The notes: a model not told the origin generated them from the letters alone. Counted from the first letter of the stretch, positions 34,157-47,198 are shown. The stretch is DNA of 64,000 nt from Lotus japonicus (GCF_012489685.1 NC_080045.1:48691096-48755095); one strand, 5' to 3'. Numbers and translations are program-made.

Positions 34157-34487
34157 TTTTGAAACCCTAGAGAAACGGCTCAGAGAAGGAGAAAAGGAAC
34201 GAAATTATAACGTCAGAAAGGGAAGGTGAAAGGGGAAGAGCGTTTCTATTTTTTTGAAACTGAAAATCCTTTCAGATTGAATAAGTGAAAGAGTGAAATT
34301 GAGACAATTGTGAATCAACGGCTGAAATCCAATTTGAGTGAAATAAAATGATTTTTTACAAAAATATCCATGCCCAGCTTTCATAGTTTTTGGAATAAAT
34401 TGTTGAACGATTTTTTTTTGCCCTCAAGGCTGCAAAAACTCTGCTTTTATATATATTATAGATTATAGATTATAGATTATAGATAGA

Positions 34488-36454
34488 TAATGCGAGAAGA
34501 GAGCAATCTCATAATTTTAACAACTAGGTTTACGTAAGTTCAAAAAAAAAAGCAACTAGGTTTACGTGCTCTTGAAGTTTATCCACAATTAGTAGTTTAC
34601 TTCTAAAGGACTTTTTAGTATGTCTTTATTATATGGTTACATGGTTAGGGAATTCAACTAATATTTAATTAAAAATGTTACTTTTTTTTTTAATCTAAAA
34701 AATGTTACATATTGAATTCAACTATTTAGTGTATTTTTTTTGTCTATGGATGTTTTTCTTCTTTTGAAATCAGTCTATGGATGTTTTAGCTTTTACTCAA
34801 TAGTCGTTTATTTTCTTTCCCATTCAAAAAATATATAAAAATTAGATAAAAGTGCATGAACATATATATATAGTGAAATTAAATGTAAAATAAATATAAA
34901 AAGTATGCATATATATTATGGACACATCACTGCTTGCCAATCTTACAAACACTTCACATCTTATTCCCTTAGATTCCTGACTTTATGTTCTGGCTGCATC
35001 AATCTTTTTACAGGTTTGTCGTTAGTACAGGTTGAAGCAATTTTCATTTGTATCTGAACATCTGTAACATTATTCTTTGAACGTCTTGTGATGAAGGTTA
35101 TTTTCTTCCATTTAATAAAAATTGTTGTGCTTATAAAAAATAAACAAAAGGAAAACTATCGCAACATGACAACATTCCCACACTGAGAGTGCATGTCACA
35201 CAATATATCAACGTTTCAACATTGACAGGGGTAATTAAGCTACATCCAATATCGTGCAACCACTTTGAAGGTGAGTATAACTAGTCTCAGAAAGTAGGTC
35301 CAAATGCCTTTTGGCTTCTCTTGACACACTCTTACTACTTACTATACTCCTCTTAAAAATGAGTGTGAAACCTCGTGGATTTTGTACCATTTGAAAGGTG
35401 GATTGTATCTAAAGAGTCAATGATATATACAAATTGATTCCTCAACCCCCAACTCCCCAAGAAATTAAACAGGATTAATTGTGGGACTCAAATTATAATT
35501 AATTAAAGTAAATTAATAAAACATGCATGATAGTGGGACTTGATAAGTTGATGTTTAATTACTCTTCTACAGCTAGCTTAGAGCCCTGTACCATCAGATT
35601 TAATTTAGACAAAATTGTACGTTCAACAATCAACTACATGTTGAAACTGTCATTGATCTGTACGTAGGAATGGTAGGATCAAGACATATATCAAGAAATA
35701 AATCATCTTAATTAAGTGAAATATATATATCATGATCTCTTGGCTTTTTTGTTCTTATTAAAATAACACCATCAGTTGTAAAATCTTTTCAACAATATTT
35801 TAGAAATTTTGATTAATTCTTTTTCTAGTGAACATTAATTTATAGTATATAGGGTGGAGTCTTTCTCCTTTCTGAAACGAAAATGTGAAAAGGAGAGTAA
35901 AAATAAAAATAAGAAACTGAAAGCAGAAGCAGATACGTATCTGTATAAATATCATTTGTTAATTTTGTAGCTCACCAATCACTATGCCGTGTGATTTTGA
36001 CCCAAGTGGTGGACTGTTTACCAATCTCCTAATCAATTACTCATGCATGCATGTGCTGTGCCAGTATTGTACTTGTGCTCATAAATGAAATGAATGAGAA
36101 ATGGGAATGATGAATTGCATTTCTCAGTCCCAGTTGTTTTTCCTGCAGTAATCCTTTACATATGCATGATGTTATTCAAACTTATCTCAACAAGTGGATT
36201 AGTATGATTAAAATAAATGCATTGGAAATTATAGTACCAATTTTTATTTCTTATAAATAGTCAAATTGTTGATTCACCTAATTTCTTAAGATAAGTTAGA
36301 TCACTTTTTATAGTTCCAAGACAACTGGAGGATTTGTGGAATATTTGGGAGAATTATGGAAGAATTTATAAGAGATAATATAGAATTGCTAAATAGGAAT
36401 ACACTGCCAGGGAAAAGAAAAAGGTGGCCAACCAGCAATAGCAAGAAAGAGGGC
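34488..36454. other. AT-rich intergenic DNA
   Basis: No gene-like ORF, RNA gene or clear repeat was recognised in this stretch. Confidence 0.4.
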
Positions 36455-37442
36455 GGGATCTTCTCAAGTGGGAAAAAACTTGAGGAAATAATGTGTGTAG
36501 ATCTCAACACTTCATTTCTTTTAAAACATATCTAAGGATGAAACTAAAAGAAGATTAAATAGTGTGTTTTATGTGTGATGTACCCAATTCTTTTCTTGTG
36601 TGGATTAGATAAGGCGCTGTTTGGATTGAGAAAATATTTTCAGTTTTCATTTTCTATTGTCATTTTCTGAAAATTATTTTCATTTTGAATTTTTTCCCAT
36701 TCAAAAAACGTGTTTAGTTGAAATACATATTTTCCATTTTATGAAAATGTAAATAATGAAAAATGTGTTTGATTAGAAAAAACTGATTTGATTTACCAAA
36801 AAAAGAAAAAAACTTATTTAGCTCCAATTCCTCTCGTTCTCCATTATTGGTATTCTTTTCCTCCCATCACTTAATACACCATTAATTCCCACTATTCATG
36901 CTACACATACAACACTAAGATGATCTTCACGCAATATTCAGGGATACATAGTTCGTTCTCAATTTTAACTCATCTTATTGGTAACCTTATCAAGCAAAAT
37001 TCCGTTCAGATGATAAGATGAAGAAGTAGTGTGACTAGAAGAGGAATTGAGATAATGTTAGAAAACATTTATGGGTTCCAGAAAAAAAATTCTAAAAATG
37101 GTAGTCAGAAACTCAAAATACATGAAATTTAAAATGGCCAATAATATTTGTTGGTTCCAGAAAAAAATAAAAGTGTCCAGAAAAGAAAAGAGTAAATTTT
37201 TGGAAACCTTAACACTATTTACATACTACACGGAAATGAAATGAGTTTGACTTTGTTAATCTTATAGTATGAGACTGGGTAATGGGTACATAAACTCACA
37301 AAAAAAATGATCGGGTACATCACACATAAAAAATACTATTTAATCTTCTCTTAGTTTCAACCTTTGATATGTTTTAAAAGAAATGAATGGTTGAGATCTA
37401 CACACATTATTTCCTCAAGTTTTTCCCCACTTGAGAGAATCC
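36455..37442. mobile_element. Long-TIR (Mutator-like) element, about 0.99 kb
   Basis: Arms 36456-36587 and 37311-37442 are inverted copies about 130 bp long with roughly 90% identity. Examples are CTCAAGTGGGAAAAAACTTG with GAGGAAATAATGTGTGTAGA in the left arm, and their complements in the right arm. ORFs 36301-36510 and 37364-37561 read the same arm in opposite orientations and share MLRSTHIISSSF-like peptides. Long TIRs suggest a MULE-type element, but a 9-bp target duplication was not found. Confidence 0.6.
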
Positions 37443-38518
37443 TTACCCCAAGAAAGAACATGGTTTTAAATCATGCGAAAGGAAACTCGATTTTTTTTTC
37501 TTTTTTACCAAATTTAGCGAATAAGTCTATGTTCTCCCACTTACATCAGGGAAAGAAATAGAGAAAAGAAAAAGATATTGAAAATAAAAATAAGTGAAAA
37601 TGATATTGAAGAGAGAAAAAAGCTTGGAATATGAGTCAAATTTTAAATTTAGTTATGAGATAATATCCCAGTTTAAGGTAAGAAAAACTAAAATAAAAAA
37701 GTACTAATTAATAGTAAGACATAAATGTACCTCACATTGAGATGACGAGTGATGACTTGAACTTCTAACTCATCAGATATGAGAATCTGTCATATTTTAC
37801 TCGATCAATTCATCATGGTTAAGAAGTTAAGAGAAAAAAGGATTGACATTAAAATACACTCACACTTAAAAGAGAAAATAAATGATCCGGCAAATGATGT
37901 GATTGGGGGAAAAAAATAAACAAACAAGAAAAAGAATTGGGTAAAAATAAAATAGAAGAGAAAATGAGCTATGAATAATGAAACTATATTTAGAGTATTT
38001 AAGCATATAATTCAATCCCTAAGCGAGGTGTATAAAGAAATTATTAGAAGATGCTTACACATTTAATATGATCTTCGAATATCGATGGACCGACTTTCAG
38101 ATACTCCAACTTTGAACAAAAAGAAAAAAAAATACTAAAAAAAAGGCTGTTTTCCCAGTTGGCTTATTGAATGCTCCCCGCATATACCAATTAAAAGTTC
38201 GTTGGGGTAGTTGTATCGACTATCCTCCTCCCTTATCTCTCTCTACACACACCCTTTTAAAACCCCTGCCATCTTCCACATTTTTGCAACACACTGACCT
38301 TCTTCCTTTCTTCTTTCTCATTCACGTGCTTGCTTAGGTAAACACACCTCTCTTCCAAAAATAACTCCTTCATTCAAAAGCTAAACTAAAACCCACACTC
38401 TTTTGTTTTTGAGTAATTGTTACAAACATTCCTTGTTTTCTACTCTTTTAGGGTGTTCAATTTTCCCCTGCTTCACATAAATTAACCCAATAAGCCTCTC
38501 CCAGACTCCAAACCCCTC
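37443..38518 (+). promoter_or_regulatory. Upstream and leader region of the KCS gene
   Basis: The last 250 bp are pyrimidine-rich and look like a 5' UTR. A possible leader intron spans 38338-38451 (AG|GTAAAC donor, CTCTTTTAG acceptor). No convincing TATA box was identified, and nothing else gene-like is visible. Confidence 0.35.
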
Positions 38519-41132
38519 ATGGAAGATCACAAGAATCGAACTAAGGATTCAGGAACAGGAACCATTTCTGTTGAATCTCCACAAGAAAGAAGAAAACTTC
38601 CAAACTTTCTTCTATCAGTGAAGCTCAAGTATGTGAAGCTTGGCTACCACTACTTAATCTCCAATGCTATGTACCTCATGCTCATACCACTTCTTGGTGT
38701 AGCTTCAGCTCATCTCTCAACTATCTCTTACCAAGATGTTGTTCACCTTTGGGAGAATCTCAAGTTCAACCTTGTCTCAGTGACAGTTTGTTCCAGCCTC
38801 ATGGTGTTCCTCATCACTCTTTACTTCATGAGCAGGCCAAGAGGTGTTTACTTGGTGGATTTTTCATGTTACAAGCCAGAGCCAGAGTGTAATGTCACAA
38901 GGGAGATTTTCATGCAGAGGTCTGAGCTTACTGGAACTTTTACAGAAGAAAACTTGGCCTTTCAGAAGAAGATTCTTGAGAGGTCTGGTTTGGGGCAGAA
39001 GACTTACTTGCCTCCTGCAATCTTGAGTATTCCACCAAACCCTTGTATGGCTGAAGCAAGGAAAGAGGCAGAGCAGGTGATGTTTGGTGCCATTGATCAG
39101 CTTCTGGAGAAAACTGGTGTGAAGGCTAAGGATATTGGGATCTTGGTGGTGAATTGCAGCTTGTTCAACCCTACACCATCTCTCTCTGCCATGATTGTGA
39201 ATCACTACAAGTTGAGAGGGAACATTCAAAGTTATAATCTTGGTGGCATGGGATGCAGTGCTGGACTAATCTCTATAGACCTTGCCAAACAGCTCCTTCA
39301 GGTTTGTTCTTCTATTCTTTCAAAATTTTAATTTTCTCTTCTATAGTTATACTATTTTTGTGTTTTAAGTCTTTGATCATTTAGCTATAACGTCACCTAA
39401 TGTAGTAAATAGTTAGCATGCACAATTATGTCTAGAAGAAACAGCAAAATTTTAATATGTGACTTAAAAAAACATGGGTGCCTCTGTTTCAAACTTATCC
39501 TTTTTAATTAAAAAGGGAAAACCAGCTGATATAAAACTTCAAGGAGAGGTCAGACTCACTTTGTGGGTCAGTCTAATGTAGGCAGTCTTAACTTGTAGTA
39601 ATTTAGTAAGAGACTGATTTCACGACCAATAAAATCTTATTGGTGGAATAGGAAATTGGAATGGATGATCTTGATCTATTCTAGAAATCCAGTGGTCCAA
39701 AAGTATAGGCCATTCATGCATAAACGTTTCTTGTTCAAATTGCAGCACCAGTTGTCTACATCTCCAGCTTGCCCATGTCCTTTGTCCATGTTGCTGGCAG
39801 TTGTTAGATTAACAGTTAGCCTCCCTATTTAATGCTGACCCAATTAAAAGTTATGTACCTTTTTAGCCGTGTTTATGTGCCTCATTAATTGTCCACGTGG
39901 ACAATTGGGAAGATGAGGTATCAAAATTCACTTCTCATGAATAATCATTAATTGAAAGTTATGATCTTAAATCTTAATATACCATAAAGTTTTGTAGCAT
40001 GTCAATTATAACAAATGAATCATAACCAATTCAATAGATAGTTTTGTGTCTGATTGACTGATTCTCATGATATTTTTGGCAACACACATAATTTGTAAAC
40101 ATCCGCATAGTGCAGATATTTAAAGTGAGTAATAAGAGAAGAGAGATCGTTAATAAATGTGATATATGATTGATGGGATGAAAAGTGTGAGATAGAGTAA
40201 AAAAATTGAGTCTTTGTAGGGTGTATGCATTGTTTGGATGTCCAAGCATCGTTTCTTCTTATGATTATGATCATCTTAAGATTGCTCTATTGCAGAATTT
40301 AAAGTCTAACTATTCACATGTCTATGTAAATCATATGCAGGTTCATCCCAACTCTTATGCCTTAGTGGTGAGCATGGAGAACATCACTCTCAACTGGTAC
40401 TTTGGCAACGACAGATCAATGTTAGTCTCAAATTGCCTCTTCAGAATGGGAGGAGCTGCAGTTCTTCTCTCCAACAAGTCCTCTGACCGCAGCCGCGCCA
40501 AATACCAATTGATCCACACGGTTCGCACTCATAAAGGTGCGGACGACAAATCCTATGGTTGTGTCTTTCAAGAAGAAGATGCGAAGAAAACAATTGGTGT
40601 GGCACTCTCAAAGGACTTGATGGCAGTTGCAGGAGAAGCTCTCAAGACCAACATCACAACACTTGGCCCATTAGTCCTCCCCATGTCAGAGCAGCTTCTG
40701 TTTTTCGCAACATTGGTTGCAAGAAAAGTGTTCAAGGTGAAGATAAAGCCATACATCCCAGATTTTAAGCTAGCTTTTGAGCACTTTTGCATCCATGCTG
40801 GTGGAAGAGCAGTGTTGGATGAGTTGGAGAAAAATCTTGACCTCAGTGATTGGCACATGGAGCCTTCAAGAATGACTCTAAATAGATTTGGTAACACTTC
40901 TAGCAGCTCCTTATGGTATGAACTTGCATACACTGAAGCTAAAGGGAGAATCAGAAAAGGTGATAGGACTTGGCAGATTGCGTTTGGTTCTGGATTCAAG
41001 TGCAACAGTGCAGTATGGCAGGCATTGAAGACTATTAACCCTGCCAAGGAGAAAAACCCTTGGATGGATGAGATTCATGAGTTCCCTGTTCATGTGCCTA
41101 AAGTGTCAGCTATCCAACAACCTCTTGCTTAA
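38519..41132 (+). CDS. KCS: 3-ketoacyl-CoA synthase (very-long-chain fatty acid elongase)
   Basis: Two exons, 38519-39301 and 40341-41132, are joined across an intron (CAG|GTTTGT...ATGCAG|GTT) to give 524 aa, the normal KCS length. The enzyme condenses malonyl-CoA with a long acyl-CoA in the first step of ER fatty acid elongation, feeding waxes, suberin and sphingolipids. Two N-terminal membrane segments lie at about residues 50-70 and 88-108, followed by the FAE1/CUT1 synthase domain. The catalytic triad is present: Cys246 in GGMGCSAGL, His413 in [11 protein letters not shown] and Asn446 in [27 protein letters not shown] and [11 protein letters not shown] are family signatures. The sequence most resembles the KCS11/KCS4 group from memory, and the exact orthologue is uncertain. 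The ATG is the first in frame and gives the family's basic, hydrophilic N-terminus. Confidence 0.95.
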
Positions 41133-42530
41133 GGAAGAAGAAAATTATTTAAGGTTTTCAATTTGGTAGTTAATTTCAGGAAGTGTGCAGAAATTGAAGA
41201 GAAGATAACTCCAGGTAGCTTTGCTAGTTTGGAGTTTCCATGATCTTCTACTGTGCTGATGTTGTAATAGTGTGCATAGAGCTATTGTTCAATTGAAACA
41301 TTTATTACATGATTTTTCATAAAATGTATTAAGTTGACCTTTCAACTATATTCAAGTTTGACTTAAATAGTGATATAGTTGGATGAAATTTATTGCTTTT
41401 GGTGCATATAATTCATGTTAAACATCTAAGTTTGGCGCAAAATGCTCCAAGGCACAAACAAATTTTTACTTTGAATCTACTCATGCATGGTCTGCATAAT
41501 TCCTCTGTTCACTAGTACCAATACTATTGTAGCCATTAATCTAGCAAGACAGAGACAGCCAAAGGTGATGTTGATAGAAGTAGCAATCCTTAAGATTAGG
41601 TTTCATACAAGGTAATTGATCTGTTAACTCATGCTTGCTCAAGGTTTACAGCATCTAAGGGTTGGTGTGCAATCATAATCAATAATATCAAGTAGATCAT
41701 ATTGATGTGTGAAACATCCATATTTGTCCTCACAAAGCAAACCCAGCAAGTGCAAGCATTTTAAGGAAAAGCCAAGAGAAGAGTGTTACCATGTGATCCC
41801 AAGACCACTGCATGAAATGTCAGACTTTCAGGGGGAAATAAGATACTAATAAGAATATTTGAACTGCGTTTTCACAATACTCTAAAATAAGAGCATTAGA
41901 GAAAAACAAATCATAAATATAAGCAGAAGCTTAGAGTGTTTCCCCGTGCCGGTGTTGGTGTCTCTTCAAATAAAGAAGATGAGTCAATATATAGCCTTGA
42001 AATCCCTCTTCACAATTCTAGGTAATGGGAGACTTCTTGAGTGACATGACCTTACCTCACACTCTGCATCAATGTCAACCAATGACCTGGAGCTATCGCA
42101 ACATACCTTGCATTCGTGTCAGCTCGTGCGTTTTCACCATACACCATCTTTTTCCCCTTTGGTATGGTTTAACACCATCTCTCTCACCCCTCTACCATGT
42201 CCAACTGAATAGGAAGACAACTCCTGATGCACTGCACCCCGATTAACCCACCCTCCTCCATGCTGCACCCCGATTGACCCACCTTTATCCTTGCACAAGA
42301 TTCTGAGGATTCATACAACAACAACCAATGTGGTAGGGAAATTGGGGGAAAGGTGTTTAGGAATAAGAAGAAAGGTAGTGATTAGGACTTGTCAGATTAG
42401 GAAGGAGGACGAGAAGGTGGGGTTTTGTGATGTCTTGGTGGTGCTTGTGGTGGTAAGGGGTGGCTGGTATAGTGGAAAGAGTGTGGTTTTATGGAGGTGG
42501 AGGAAAGGAGAGAATATCTAAATTTGATGA
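41133..42530. other. 3' flank of KCS and intergenic DNA
   Basis: The likely 3' UTR runs to about 41320. The remainder has no recognisable gene, and ORFs at 42025-42521 lack domains. Confidence 0.4.
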
Positions 42531-42960
42531 AAGAAATTATTTAGAGAATTGGACTCGTACATCCCTAATACGGGCTACCCGGCGGGTTCTCTTATATTGG
42601 CGATCGAGAACAAAGACTCACATCGTCCTCAAAGCTTCAGTCACGACATAGTGCAGGCATGTGGATTGGTCCCGCCCTTAAGTTGGGCGACTCCAACCTA
42701 CCGAAAGGGGGTCCTAGACTTGAGGTGGGTTTATGTCTGAAGGCTTAGAAGGTGGATCCGAGAATCGGGCTAGACCTTGTAGGATGCCCATTACATTGTA
42801 GGTAGGAAGACTCAAATGTAATAGACTTAAGGTTAGGGTTTAGCCTCACTATAAAAGGCTAAGCCCACATCCAATGAGACAAGTTCCATTTATTCTTAAC
42901 TTTACAACTCAAAACCTTAGATCTGAGAGTGTTAGGTCCGTGTAAGAACAAGACTAAAAC
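42531..42960 (+). mobile_element. Possible solo LTR or LTR fragment
   Basis: This patch is more GC-rich than its flanks, with a promoter-like CACTATAAAAGGCTAAGCCC at about 42847 and a following leader ending near GAGTGTTAGGTCCGTG. The composition and layout resemble a Gypsy-type LTR, but no TG...CA ends or target duplication could be fixed. Confidence 0.3.
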
Positions 42961-44239
42961 ATATGTGAAAATTCTATATGAAAACCTATGTGGACTGGTG
43001 ATTGGATATAAAATGTAGTTTTATAACATCATAAGGACCATTTTTAAATTAAATAAATTTTTATCAGAAAAAAGAAAAGAAATTTTTATTGGCCATTTTA
43101 GGTTCGAGTGTTAAGAAATAAAAACATTTTTTTTTAAGGAAAAAAAAATAACAAATAAAAAAAAATGGACTGATCCACCACCAAATCAAAGTCCCACGGA
43201 AGCCTTCATCTTGTAGTTGAGCCTTAGTTGGAAAAAAAATCAAATAATTACATTTAGTTTTAAACCTTTTTTTAATAAATAGAGTCGAGACCCCAAAACC
43301 AAACAAAATTATTGGAAAGAAAGCAACCAAGATATTTTTGTCCACTAAGCCACAGTCTTTTAACGAGATATGAATATCAAGAAGGCAACCCTCCAAGATA
43401 TATGGAATGGAGCCCAAGGTCCATGGAATGAGAACAATTTGTCAACCAATATACTACACAAAAAAAGCTACTCCTCACTTCCCTTCATGACAGGCACGCT
43501 TTGACCAAAAAATAAAAATGGAGGTATGTGTTTTAGCAAATGCTAGCTCATGACACATATGTTAAAATATTATTATGTCACACTGTCACTTAAGAATAGA
43601 GCGATTTTACCTAATATTTACCTTGAATGATTTAGACAATCCTTCAAATTTAATGTAATTATTCACTTTTAATTTATGAAAAGTACTCATTTCATTAATA
43701 CTTCCTGTGGTAAAACAGTTAAAGTGAACTTGTAAAGAGAGAATGAGTGGAAGAAAGAGTATTGCGGAGAGAAAAGTGTCACTCTCATTTACCCTAGTTT
43801 AAGTAGTTTGACAGTTTGTTACTTATGAATTTATGTTGACATTTGAATCTCACCTACACTTAAAAGAGAAAACGAAGAAAAGAAAGAGAAATGAAATATA
43901 TAATAGGTGATGTGATAAGTGAAGAAGAGAGATATAAAAAGCAAAAAAGATTGAAAATGAGATTGAAGGAAAATGAGTGTGAATGAATCAAAACATATGT
44001 ATGCTATAGATGAATTTGAGAAGAAAAAAAGGAGAGGGAGGTAGACTATAGTGGAGAGAAAGTTCCCACCCTTCTTTGGTTGAAAAGTGAGTGTGAAAGA
44101 GAGGCATGCTCAACAACTTTTTGCAAGCTTCCTAAATTGAGAAGACTTGGAAAGCTAAATTACGAGCATCACTATCTACGAGCGTTGTCTATTATGAAAC
44201 AGTAAAAATGTGAACTTCAGGGGAATGAATTGGACAGGG
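42961..44239. other. AT-rich intergenic DNA
   Basis: No supported feature. ORF 43064-43417 is low-complexity (T-runs) and is not believed. Confidence 0.4.
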
Positions 44240-44650
44240 AAAGACTCCACTAGTTTGGGTTTGATTGGCTTCAGGGATACATTGATGATGGCTGCGACGT
44301 AGAGTCATAGTATCAGGCGATAACCTCTCATTGCTGAAGCATTGACACTACGATGAGGAATGAGTTGTGCTTTGGGATTGATATAGAGAATGTAATTTTT
44401 TAGTCATATTCGGCCATAGTGATCAAGGTTGGTTGTAGAGGGGGTTCATATTACCTAATTGAAATCTCACTATTATTCAAGATTGTTTGGACCCAACCTC
44501 CAACTTTTGAGTGGTGAATTTCTCGGATGTTAGGCGTCAAGCAAACAATTCAGCCTATGCTATTGCTTCCTTAGCTTCCCTAAAAATTTGTGGTGGGATA
44601 ATCCACCCCTTGATGTTGAAAACATGCTCTTTTTTTTGTAGACGCTTCAC
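44240..44650 (+). pseudogene. Decayed LINE RNase H-like C-terminus
   Basis: Pieces in shifting frames recall the RNase H domain that ends plant LINE polyproteins: EALTLR-GMSCALGL and FSDVRRQANNSAYAIASLAS. The latter matches the usual W..V.RQAN..AH.LA motif. Several stops and frameshifts are present. A T-run and a LINE-tail-like sequence in the opposite orientation follow at 44665-44900. Confidence 0.5.
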
Positions 44651-44664
44651 TTTCAAATTAATGA

Positions 44665-44900
44665 AATGAGTTTTTATTTTTTTTTTTGATAGGCAAAGAA
44701 TATATTGATTAAGCACAAGGGGTGCTAACCCATATACAAAGAGAGGAAGACAAATAAAAAAGAAGACAGAAAAAAAGTGCTAGAACTTGTCCCCCAATAG
44801 TTCCTATACTATAACTGAAAACAGCCTATCAAAAAAAAACCACAGGAAGTATTAATGAAACAGCTACAATTTTTAAACAAGATAACATTTAATCAAGAAA
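44665..44900 (-). mobile_element. Possible LINE 3' end fragment (minus strand)
   Basis: A run of T is followed by GATAGGCAAAGAATATATTG and ATTAAGCACAAGGGGTGC, similar in layout to 25520-25680. This is inferred to be the antisense 3' UTR of a LINE. Confidence 0.3.
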
Positions 44901-45225
44901 ATTTGGTTTAAGCTGATTTATCATGTAAAGTCCCTTATTGTAGGAAATAATTACGGAATTGAAAGATAAGAAAACCACCATAATCTGATGTTTTCCAAAC
45001 TAAATTACAGTGTATGTGCAATTATGCACTATGTGGGTCATGTGATTAACTTCTTTTTATGTTGGACGATAGGACATGTGATTAGCTGGTGATAGCAAAC
45101 TTACCAATTAAAGTGGGCCTGAATTGGTTGGTAATCACTTTTGGAGTATAGGCCTCTCCTCATTTCCTGCCTCTGAGCATTGACCTCTCCCTTCTACCAT
45201 CCACTTGGCTTCCCTCACAAATGAG

Positions 45226-45942
45226 TAGGGGTGTACAAGACCCGACCCTACCCGCCAACCCGTCCCGGCCCAAGCCTTTAGGGCCGGGTTGAACCCGGCC
45301 CGATCATTAAAAGAGACCGGGTTCGGGTTGATCTTCGAGTTACCCGATTTCGGGTAGGGTCGGGTTCGGGTTGACGCTCGGGTCACCCGGCCCGTCCCAC
45401 ATATATATTTTATAAAATTTTAATTTGTTATAATGATTAAAATGTGAAACATGGTGCTCAAATTTATCTTACCATCTAGATGAGATTAAAATGTTTAACA
45501 TATACCTTATGAATTAAATAAACGTTGGTCAAACTATGGACACTTTCATGCTCTAACAAGAGAAAATCATGTGTGTGTATTATGCATATGTGAGACAAGT
45601 GAATAAATGATCAAACAAAATGTAAACATCTCAAGTGCAATAGATTATGAAAGAATTGAATCCTTTCAAGTTATTTCTTCTAAAAAATAGTTCCAACTTA
45701 TAACTCTTTTAGTATGTTATTATCTTTAAATTTTAAAATTAGTATCAAATAGTCTTAAACTTATTGTCCCTCGGGCCAACCCGGTCTCGTCCTATAAAGA
45801 CCCGTCCTAAATTGAACCCGCATAATGTCGGGTTGTTTCGGGTCTAGGGACGGGTTAGGGTCTATGAATTGACCCGATCAACATTTAGGGCCGGGTTAGG
45901 GTTAATCAAAACTCGTCCCAACCCGTCCCTTGTACACCCCTA
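45226..45942. mobile_element. hAT-like non-autonomous element, 717 bp
   Basis: Termini TAGGGGTGTACAAG and CTTGTACACCCCTA are perfect inverted repeats, flanked by an exact 8-bp target duplication CAAATGAG (45218-45225 and 45943-45950). The ends are rich in GGGTCGGGTT and CCCGACCC strings, and the middle is AT-rich. No transposase is present. ORF 45135-45386 crosses the boundary and is spurious. Confidence 0.85.
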
Positions 45943-45950
45943 CAAATGAG

Positions 45951-47198
45951 GCACAAAAATTAGCTCTGCCTCTTTAAATTTTTGGAAAGAAATTTGATAG
46001 ATAGCAACGGATCCAAATAGGACAGAAATGGAGGGTCACCCTCCTATGATGATTTTTTTCTTAATAAAATAGTATTTAAATGTTGTTTTCGTCCTTTGTA
46101 AAATTCATACATATAGTGCTTCTTTCAACTAATGAATGTCAATTTTATTCAATGTATTGAATTTTTTGTTTCACTGAAATTTTTTTCTGGTTCCATCCTT
46201 GCTGTAGAAATATGAATAAAAGAAAAAAAAATATGCTGAGTAATATGATATAAAAAAATATAAAAATAGAAGAAAAATTTGAGAGAAAATGATATGAAGG
46301 AAAAATGGGTGCTAAAGTATCAAACCCCTTCTAATTCCATTAAATCAAATAGTATCCAAAGCAAAAGTAAACAAGAAAAAAAACCTATAATCAAAGAAGA
46401 GAAACAAACACAATCAATGTCATGATTACCAACCATGGTCCATGTGCAAGTGGGGTATTGCTGTTTTAAGTAGCTTATTCTCATTATTTGACTTCTTTGT
46501 TTGCATATGATCATTAAAAGTGCTTGGTTCAATACTACTTAGTATACTTTATTCGGTTGGTAGAAAGTAGGGAGACTAGGAGGATCTATATCACAAGACA
46601 AACAAGATACTGTTGAACAAATAGACTAGTAGACTAATAGTAGTGTACATTCAGTTTATACACTAGACTAATTAACAAGAGTTTATTTAAATTCAAATGT
46701 GTTAAACTAATGAGAGTTGATGTTTCTAACACAGAACTATTTTCAAATTCAATGGATTATGTTAATAAGGTTACTAATTCATCCTTATCTATAAAATTCA
46801 ACTGTGTTAAACTAATAAGAGTTGATGTTTCTGCATTTTTACTACTTATTAGTACTATTTTAGTTCTCATTTTTAATATTTTATTCAAACTTTCTCATAA
46901 AGTTATAAAAAAGGAGAAATCATTCAGCGTGAAGGACTCCTCCAAAACCAACAAAAGGAGGCAATTTATCAGGTTATTTTCCATGATGGGGCCGCGAAAA
47001 GTTGGTTTGAGCTAACGCAACGCGCGCAGTAGCTAAAATCCTAAAAGGACATTGTTACATTACTAGATTTATGATTTCGGCATGCATAAAATATCTTGTG
47101 ATTTTAATTTGCTGTTCCATGAATCCAATCAAATCAGCCTTATATCACATAATTGAACAAATTGAAATAAACAAAGACAGAGGATTAAATTGTGTTTA
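45951..47198. other. Intergenic DNA with one unproven ORF
   Basis: A 101-codon ORF at 46710-47015 (start MRVDVSNTELFSNSMDYVNK) has one hydrophobic segment (SAFLLLISTILVLIFNILF) and a basic tail. It overlaps an imperfect direct repeat (TGTGTTAAACTAATGAGAGT at 46698 and a close copy near 46803). No homology was recognised and it may be chance. Confidence 0.3.

Larger units (their letters stand above)
28886..34487 (-). mobile_element. Non-autonomous Helitron carrying gene fragments, about 5.6 kb
   Basis: Read on the minus strand, the 5' end is a TCTATAATCTATAATC... array leading to ATATATAAAAGCAGAG. The 3' end is the hairpin CCCGTGCATCGCATGGG (28913-28897) followed by TCAAAAGTACTAG, with CTAG at 28889-28886 and a T flank. 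The architecture matches the Helitron at 10994-14953. The exact 5' terminus is one of several TC starts between 34462 and 34487. Inside are a plus-strand AGC kinase fragment (32843-33112), a repeat-bearing ORF (33938-34156), a half MITE (30815-30882) and a Stowaway-like MITE. No Rep/helicase is seen. Confidence 0.65.

Noticed and set aside
40568..41047. 159-codon minus-strand ORF
   Set aside because: It is the antisense shadow of KCS exon 2.
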